This document shows positions 6,333 through 9,388 of a stretch of DNA of 9,388 nucleotides, piece after piece; position 1 is the first letter of the stretch, and each line of letters begins with the position of its first letter. The stretch covers positions 1 to 9,388 of the forward strand of contig JAIOTT010000273.1 of NCBI GenBank assembly GCA_021106655.1, read 5' to 3'. Under the pieces are notes generated by a model. That model did not search any database. It saw only the letters and a list, made by a program, of their open reading frames with translations, and was not told the DNA's origin. The position numbers and the translations under genes are program-made. This DNA comes from Bacteroidales bacterium. GTDB taxonomy: Bacteria; Bacteroidota; Bacteroidia; Bacteroidales; SMBSF77.

Positions 6333-8063
6333 ATGAAACAAAAAAATATAAAAATAATTTCTGTTATTTTAATAGCAATCTGTTTGGTATTGCCAAATTT
6401 TTCTTTTGCTTCAGAAACAAATGGAGCTATTAATTCTATAAATAAATATGCTTGGAGTGAAAATATTGGTTGGATAAATTTTGGTTGCGATAATTGCAAT
6501 GTTCAAATTACAGATTCTGGAATTACAGGTTATGGATGGAGTGCTAATTATGGTTGGATAAATTTGGATCCTAGTACATCTGGCGTGGCAAATAATGGCG
6601 AGGGAACATTATCTGGACAAGCTTGGGGAGAAAATGCTGATTGGATAAATTTTTCAGGCGTGACAATTGATTCGGGCGGATATTTTAATGGCTATGCAAA
6701 TGGAACTCTTACGGGTGATATTAGTTTTAATTGTTCTAATACTAACTCTTGTGGATCGTCTGATTTCAAGGTGGAAACTGATTGGCGACCTCAATCAATT
6801 CGTCCTGCTTGTAATAATTCTCTTGACGACGACGATGATGGATTAATTGATTATCCTAATGATACAGGTTGTTCATCGGCAAGTGATACGGACGAAACTA
6901 ATACAGGAGGTGGAGCGAGTATTCCTGTTATTCCATCGACTGGAATTGGAAAGGTGGATAGCTATATAGATATGGGAGAAACAAAAGGCGGATATGTAAT
7001 AAACACAAAGGGGATAAATTTTTTAACTTATATTAATTCACAAATTAATTTTACAATTGAAAAAAATAATATTCAACATAGTGCCAATATTATTGATTTA
7101 GATATGGTAGTAGGTAAGGTTAAAATAAGACTACAGTCAGAGCCAACTATAATTGAGCTAGAAATTGGTGAAACGCAACAAGTTGATATTGATTATGATG
7201 GGCAAAATGATATTAGTATAAAATACAATGAACTTAAAGTAAATCGTGTGGACCTAACTTTTACTAAAATATTAAAAAAAGTTAATAACGTTTGCGGGTT
7301 ACCGCCAGAATTCGCCCATGGTCCAGGAGTAGCCATCAAGGCTCCTGATTCATCAAAAGTGTATTTAATCTCATATACTGGAGAAAAACGCTGGATAGTC
7401 AATGAAGAGGCTTATTTTACTTTATTTGATTCATGGACTGATGTGATTACTGTTTCGCGTGCGTCTTTGGATAGGCTTTGTACAGGTATTAACATTACTG
7501 AAGCTAAAGACATGGACCAAGAAAAGAAAACTTGTTATTTGCCAAGTGGATTTCAGTACCAAATAGGTGATGCTATTAAAGATTCAAATTCTTCAAGAAT
7601 TTATCTTGTAGCTAATACTTGTGAGAAAAGATGGCTTGTTAATGAAAAAGCATATTTTGAATTATTTCTTAGCTGGAATGATTTCAAGCATGTTAGCTCT
7701 GAACAATTTAATATGCTTCCAGAAGGTGAGGTGATAAGTGCTAGTGCGTCAGCCAGTAATGCTGTAAATAAAGAAGCAACAGAAAATTCAACGTTAACAT
7801 TAGAACAAAAAAATAATATTTGTAGCTCAGATATTCAATTTACGGTCTTTTTATCAAAAGGATCTACTGGAGAGCAGGTGGGGGTATTACAGGAATTATT
7901 GAAATGTCTAGGCCACTTTCCTTTAGACATAGAGCCCACTAGATATTACGGTCCAGTTACATTTGAGTCTGTGAAGAAGTTCCAGTTAGCCAATAATATT
8001 GATGCAGTAGGCTATGTTGGACCAATAACTAGAGCAAAATTAAATGAAATGTTTATAAAATAA
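6333..8063 (+). CDS. Secreted protein with W-repeats, duplicated domain and C-terminal peptidoglycan-binding domain
   Basis: Residues 1-26 are a signal peptide ending in SFA. Three aromatic repeats follow (YAWSENIGWINF at 39-50, YGWSANYGWINL at 67-78, QAWGENADWINF at 96-107). An acidic Cys-flanked segment at 160-188 (DDDDDGLIDYPNDTGC) is typical of Patescibacteria extracellular proteins. Residues about 215-310 form a beta-rich domain (IIELEIGETQQVDIDYDGQ). Residues 321-383 and 401-462 are two copies of a domain with EKRW-[IV]-VNE-[EK]-AYF and a later SW. After a Ser/Ala linker, residues 505-575 match PG_binding_1 (PF01471): LSKGSTGEQVGVLQELLKCL, YYGPVTFESVKKFQ, GYVGPITRAKL. The C-terminal domain should hold the protein in the cell wall, with the W-repeats outward. 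It is last in the operon and has no hydrolase domain. Confidence 0.88.
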   Translation: MKQKNIKIISVILIAICLVLPNFSFASETNGAINSINKYAWSENIGWINFGCDNCNVQITDSGITGYGWSANYGWINLDPSTSGVANNGEGTLSGQAWGENADWINFSGVTIDSGGYFNGYANGTLTGDISFNCSNTNSCGSSDFKVETDWRPQSIRPACNNSLDDDDDGLIDYPNDTGCSSASDTDETNTGGGASIPVIPSTGIGKVDSYIDMGETKGGYVINTKGINFLTYINSQINFTIEKNNIQHSANIIDLDMVVGKVKIRLQSEPTIIELEIGETQQVDIDYDGQNDISIKYNELKVNRVDLTFTKILKKVNNVCGLPPEFAHGPGVAIKAPDSSKVYLISYTGEKRWIVNEEAYFTLFDSWTDVITVSRASLDRLCTGINITEAKDMDQEKKTCYLPSGFQYQIGDAIKDSNSSRIYLVANTCEKRWLVNEKAYFELFLSWNDFKHVSSEQFNMLPEGEVISASASASNAVNKEATENSTLTLEQKNNICSSDIQFTVFLSKGSTGEQVGVLQELLKCLGHFPLDIEPTRYYGPVTFESVKKFQLANNIDAVGYVGPITRAKLNEMFIK

Positions 8064-8132
8064 TTTTAAGTTAAATTAATTGAAAAAGTTCTAAAGTCGT
8101 CTCGGTACGCGAGCCAATGAATTTCGTGAAAG

Positions 8133-8157
8133 CGACCGACACACGTCGGTCGTTTTT
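8133..8157 (+). terminator. Strong Rho-independent terminator of the three-gene operon
   Basis: The perfect 8-bp stem CGACCGAC/GTCGGTCG (8133-8140/8145-8152) has an ACAC loop and is followed directly by TTTTT. It is GC-rich, unlike most local sequence, and is the first terminator downstream of 3143, which supports co-transcription of the three genes. Confidence 0.9.
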
Positions 8158-8266
8158 AGTTTAATATTGCTTAAAATAACAGGAATAGAAATTTATCGCA
8201 TTTTCGTCCCATTCTCGTCAAAATTTACGATTTTGTAGAATTGCTTTAATATTACAAATAAACAGC

Positions 8267-8288
8267 GGTTCGAGTCCCGTTACCCGTT
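8267..8288 (+). pseudogene. Truncated tRNA 3' end (T arm and acceptor arm only)
   Basis: GGTTCGAGTCCCGT matches a tRNA T loop and 3' T stem, and TACCCGT plus a discriminator T follow in the right register for an acceptor 3' arm. The matching 5' T-stem bases (AGCGG instead of the expected ACGGG) pair poorly, and no D arm, anticodon arm or 5' acceptor (ACGGGTA-like) is found upstream. It is therefore a remnant. It differs from the tRNA-Gln tail, so it came from another tRNA. Such 3' ends are classic integrase attachment sites. Confidence 0.6.
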
Positions 8289-8294
8289 CACACA

Positions 8295-8328
8295 ACAAAA
8301 AACAGGCAATTACAAGCCTGTTTCTTGT
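8295..8328 (+). terminator. Terminator after the tRNA fragment
   Basis: The stem AAACAGGC/GCCTGTTT (8300-8307/8316-8323) has an AATTACAA loop and extends past one mismatch with ACAA-type pairs to 8295/8328. It directly follows the tRNA remnant, as expected if tRNA tail and terminator were inherited together. Confidence 0.75.
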
Positions 8329-8405
8329 ATTACGCTTTAATAAAAAATTAAATTTTTATGTTTTTTGTTGAGTTCCGAGGCGGATAGTGATAAAATTATA
8401 TTAGA

Positions 8406-8411
8406 TATAAT
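8406..8411 (+). promoter_or_regulatory. -10 box of the MazG-like gene
   Basis: The perfect TATAAT is followed by the ATG 19 bases later, predicting a leader of about 13 bases without a Shine-Dalgarno sequence. No clear -35 hexamer is present. Confidence 0.5.
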
Positions 8412-8430
8412 TTAAATAAAAGAATTAATT

Positions 8431-8733
8431 ATGATTGATTTAAAAAAGTTACAGAAAGATATATATCAAAATAAAATTGACAAAAAATTCAATGTTACAG
8501 ATGTGTCCATGGAATTTCTCCTCACTTACGAAGAATTGTCAGAGGCTTATAGGGCTTATCATAAAAAATTGCCAGACGTCGGTGAAGAATTAGCAGATGT
8601 CGCTATATACCTATTAGGTTTATCTGAAATACTAAACATTGATTTAGAAAATGAAATACTAAAAAAAGTTGAAAAAAATAAAAATAGAATTTATAAGCGA
8701 TTAAACGGAGTTAATACTAGGGTAAAAGATTAA
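8431..8733 (+). CDS. MazG-like nucleotide pyrophosphohydrolase
   Basis: This all-alpha protein of 100 residues carries the MazG/dUTPase-type metal motif: E34-E35-LS-E38, then 14 residues later E53-LA-D56 (EELSEAYRAY ... GEELADVAIYLLGL). These acidic residues bind magnesium and hydrolyse nucleoside triphosphates to the monophosphate and pyrophosphate. The length fits the short single-domain MazG-like family rather than full MazG, which has two domains. The substrate (house-cleaning of modified NTPs, dUTP/dCTP, or other) cannot be told from sequence. The Lys-rich C-terminus (KKVEKNKNRIYKR) is usual for the family. It stands alone, with its own -10 box and terminators upstream. ATG 8431 is the first in-frame start and gives a normal N-terminus. 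The site looks intact, so it should be active. Confidence 0.85.
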   Translation: MIDLKKLQKDIYQNKIDKKFNVTDVSMEFLLTYEELSEAYRAYHKKLPDVGEELADVAIYLLGLSEILNIDLENEILKKVEKNKNRIYKRLNGVNTRVKD

Positions 8734-8825
8734 TAAAGTTCACTACAAACATATATCTTTAGTTTTTTTAATAATTTATCTTTAAAACAAGTTTAATTAT
8801 TATTTATTTTACTAGTTTACTTTGT

Positions 8826-8831
8826 TATAAT
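8826..8831 (+). promoter_or_regulatory. -10 box of the membrane-protein gene (leaderless arrangement)
   Basis: The ATG at 8838 starts seven bases after the last T of this perfect TATAAT, the same geometry as at the pilin gene. Transcription would begin at or next to the start codon. No clear -35 is seen and no Shine-Dalgarno is possible. Confidence 0.6.
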
Positions 8832-8837
8832 AAAAAT

Positions 8838-9388
8838 ATGGAGAATAATAAGTCTGTTCAGGAATTTGATAAAGAGTTAGTTTTAAAGCTTGTTTTAAGT
8901 GCTGTTCCGGCTGTTTTTTGGGTTATTTTTTTGTGGAGCTTTTGGAGTAAGGGCATATATGCTCTAGGTTTTAATGCTACAATCTTTTTCTTTCTTCTTT
9001 TAGGTTTATTTATCTGGGTTTTGTATAAAAAAAAGTATTATATTTCTAATGATTTACTTTGGATTATCCCAATGGTTTTAATAACATTAAGCTATTTGAT
9101 ATATGACAATCCCTTTTTAAAAATATTTAGTTTGTTGATTCTGCCAGTGATGTTTGCAGTTTTTTATAATCAAGCTTTTTCCTCTGATAAAAAGAACAGG
9201 CTTTGGGATCTCGGGTTTGTATTAAAAATAGTAGAAAGACTTTTTTCTTTTTTGCCTAGAATTGGTCAGTCAATTACGCTTTATTTAAATTTGATTATAC
9301 CGTCAGGCAAGACTAAAAATCGGGTTATAGTTAGGGCAATAAGTGGCGTGATATTGTTTTTGATAATAGCTTTCACAGTATTTATTCC
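8838..9388 (+). CDS. Polytopic membrane protein, DUF4153/DUF4173-like (3' truncated)
   Basis: The frame is open from ATG 8838 to the right edge: 183 codons plus two bases. After a short charged N-terminus (MENNKSVQEFDKEL) come hydrophobic segments at about residues 17-36, 46-63, 73-89 and 95-112, a loop rich in Lys and Arg (to about 165), and a fifth segment from 168 that continues past the edge. The order of four helices, a basic loop and an ISGVILFLIIAFTVFIP-type helix reminds me of DUF4153/DUF4173 membrane proteins common in Patescibacteria, but I could not check this. Function is unknown for that family. Transcription appears independent of the MazG-like gene, since a -10 box abuts the start. 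The start choice is supported by that promoter. Confidence 0.75.
   Translation, partial: MENNKSVQEFDKELVLKLVLSAVPAVFWVIFLWSFWSKGIYALGFNATIFFFLLLGLFIWVLYKKKYYISNDLLWIIPMVLITLSYLIYDNPFLKIFSLLILPVMFAVFYNQAFSSDKKNRLWDLGFVLKIVERLFSFLPRIGQSITLYLNLIIPSGKTKNRVIVRAISGVILFLIIAFTVFI

Larger units (their letters stand above)
8064..8430. other. Intergenic region between the operon and the MazG-like gene
   Basis: No gene is supportable in this 367-base stretch. It holds an AGTTC-N18-CGAGC sequence (8087-8114), a strong terminator (8133-8157), a 6-bp hairpin CAAAAT/ATTTTG (8219-8235) of unknown meaning, a tRNA 3'-end fragment (8267-8288), a second terminator (8295-8328) and the promoter of the next gene. 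Confidence 0.7.

Noticed and set aside
6302..6499. Minus-strand frames at 6302-6499 and 7193-7402
   Set aside because: Both are antisense to the signal peptide or beta-domain of the peptidoglycan-binding protein and show no family features.
6451..6660. CRISPR-like or tandem DNA repeat in the tggat-aaattt region
   Set aside because: The similarity comes from three protein-level W-repeats in one gene; spacing and sequence vary and follow codons.
8219..8235. 6-bp hairpin CAAAAT/ATTTTG as a terminator or regulatory RNA
   Set aside because: The stem is short and AT-rich with no T run after it; it is noted only as part of the intergenic region.
8737..8741. A fourth AGTTC after the MazG-like gene
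   Set aside because: No CGAGC follows at the right distance, and a lone pentamer is expected by chance.
1..9388. Alternative genetic code with TGA as Gly (as in some CPR lineages)
   Set aside because: All seven stops are TAA/TAG, but the proteins are complete and glycines use GGN codons, with no conserved region interrupted by an in-frame TGA.

Overview
The window is strongly AT-rich and looks like a chromosomal segment from a Candidate Phyla Radiation (Patescibacteria/Parcubacteria-type) bacterium. The lineage is inferred from protein style: a pilin starting GFTLIELLIVIAVIAVISAV followed by a DPLTRFKDARDTQRW-type helix, secreted proteins with WSENIGWINF repeats, a 'DDDDDGLIDYP...GC' segment and a CAPGDTNCTV motif after the signal peptide. 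Most genes also lack a Shine-Dalgarno sequence. All seven visible stop codons are TAA or TAG, and nothing requires a non-standard code.

Layout, left to right. (1) 1-1029: the 3' part of a surface/secreted protein with two copies of a Tyr-rich domain flanking a calcium-type Asp repeat. (2) 1066-1208: a hairpin, an intact tRNA-Gln(TTG) and a terminator. (3) About 1303-1617: a small cupin whose start codon is unclear. (4) 1736-2776: a type IV pilin-like protein with a large beta-rich domain inserted between its N-terminal helix and its C-terminal pilin part. (5) 2777-3112: a long intergenic region with a GC-rich palindromic element and a second copy of a repeat-plus-terminator module first seen after the cupin. 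(6) 3143-8063: a probable three-gene operon made of a 950-residue surface protein (LamG-like and beta-helix-like regions, phage-tail-like ends), a small single-pass membrane protein, and a secreted protein ending in a peptidoglycan-binding domain. (7) 8064-8430: terminators and a tRNA 3'-end fragment. (8) 8431-8733: a MazG-like nucleotide pyrophosphohydrolase. (9) 8838 to the right edge: a polytopic membrane protein, cut by the window, possibly of the DUF4153/DUF4173 type.

Functional reading. Four of the eight protein genes encode exported proteins with long beta-rich extracellular regions, and a fifth is a small membrane-anchored protein. In this lineage such a block would fit cell-surface display, adhesion or contact with a host cell: the modified pilin could be a fibre subunit that displays a binding domain, and the operon could make a wall-anchored adhesin. 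That is inference; no biochemical role can be read directly.

The least expected signals are: the domain-in-pilin architecture; the two homologous 65-bp 'tRNA-tail-like plus terminator' modules that close the cupin and pilin transcription units close to a real tRNA-Gln; a separate truncated tRNA 3' end at 8267-8288; a GC-rich nested palindrome at 2796-2847; and two promoters whose -10 box lies exactly where a leaderless mRNA would be expected.
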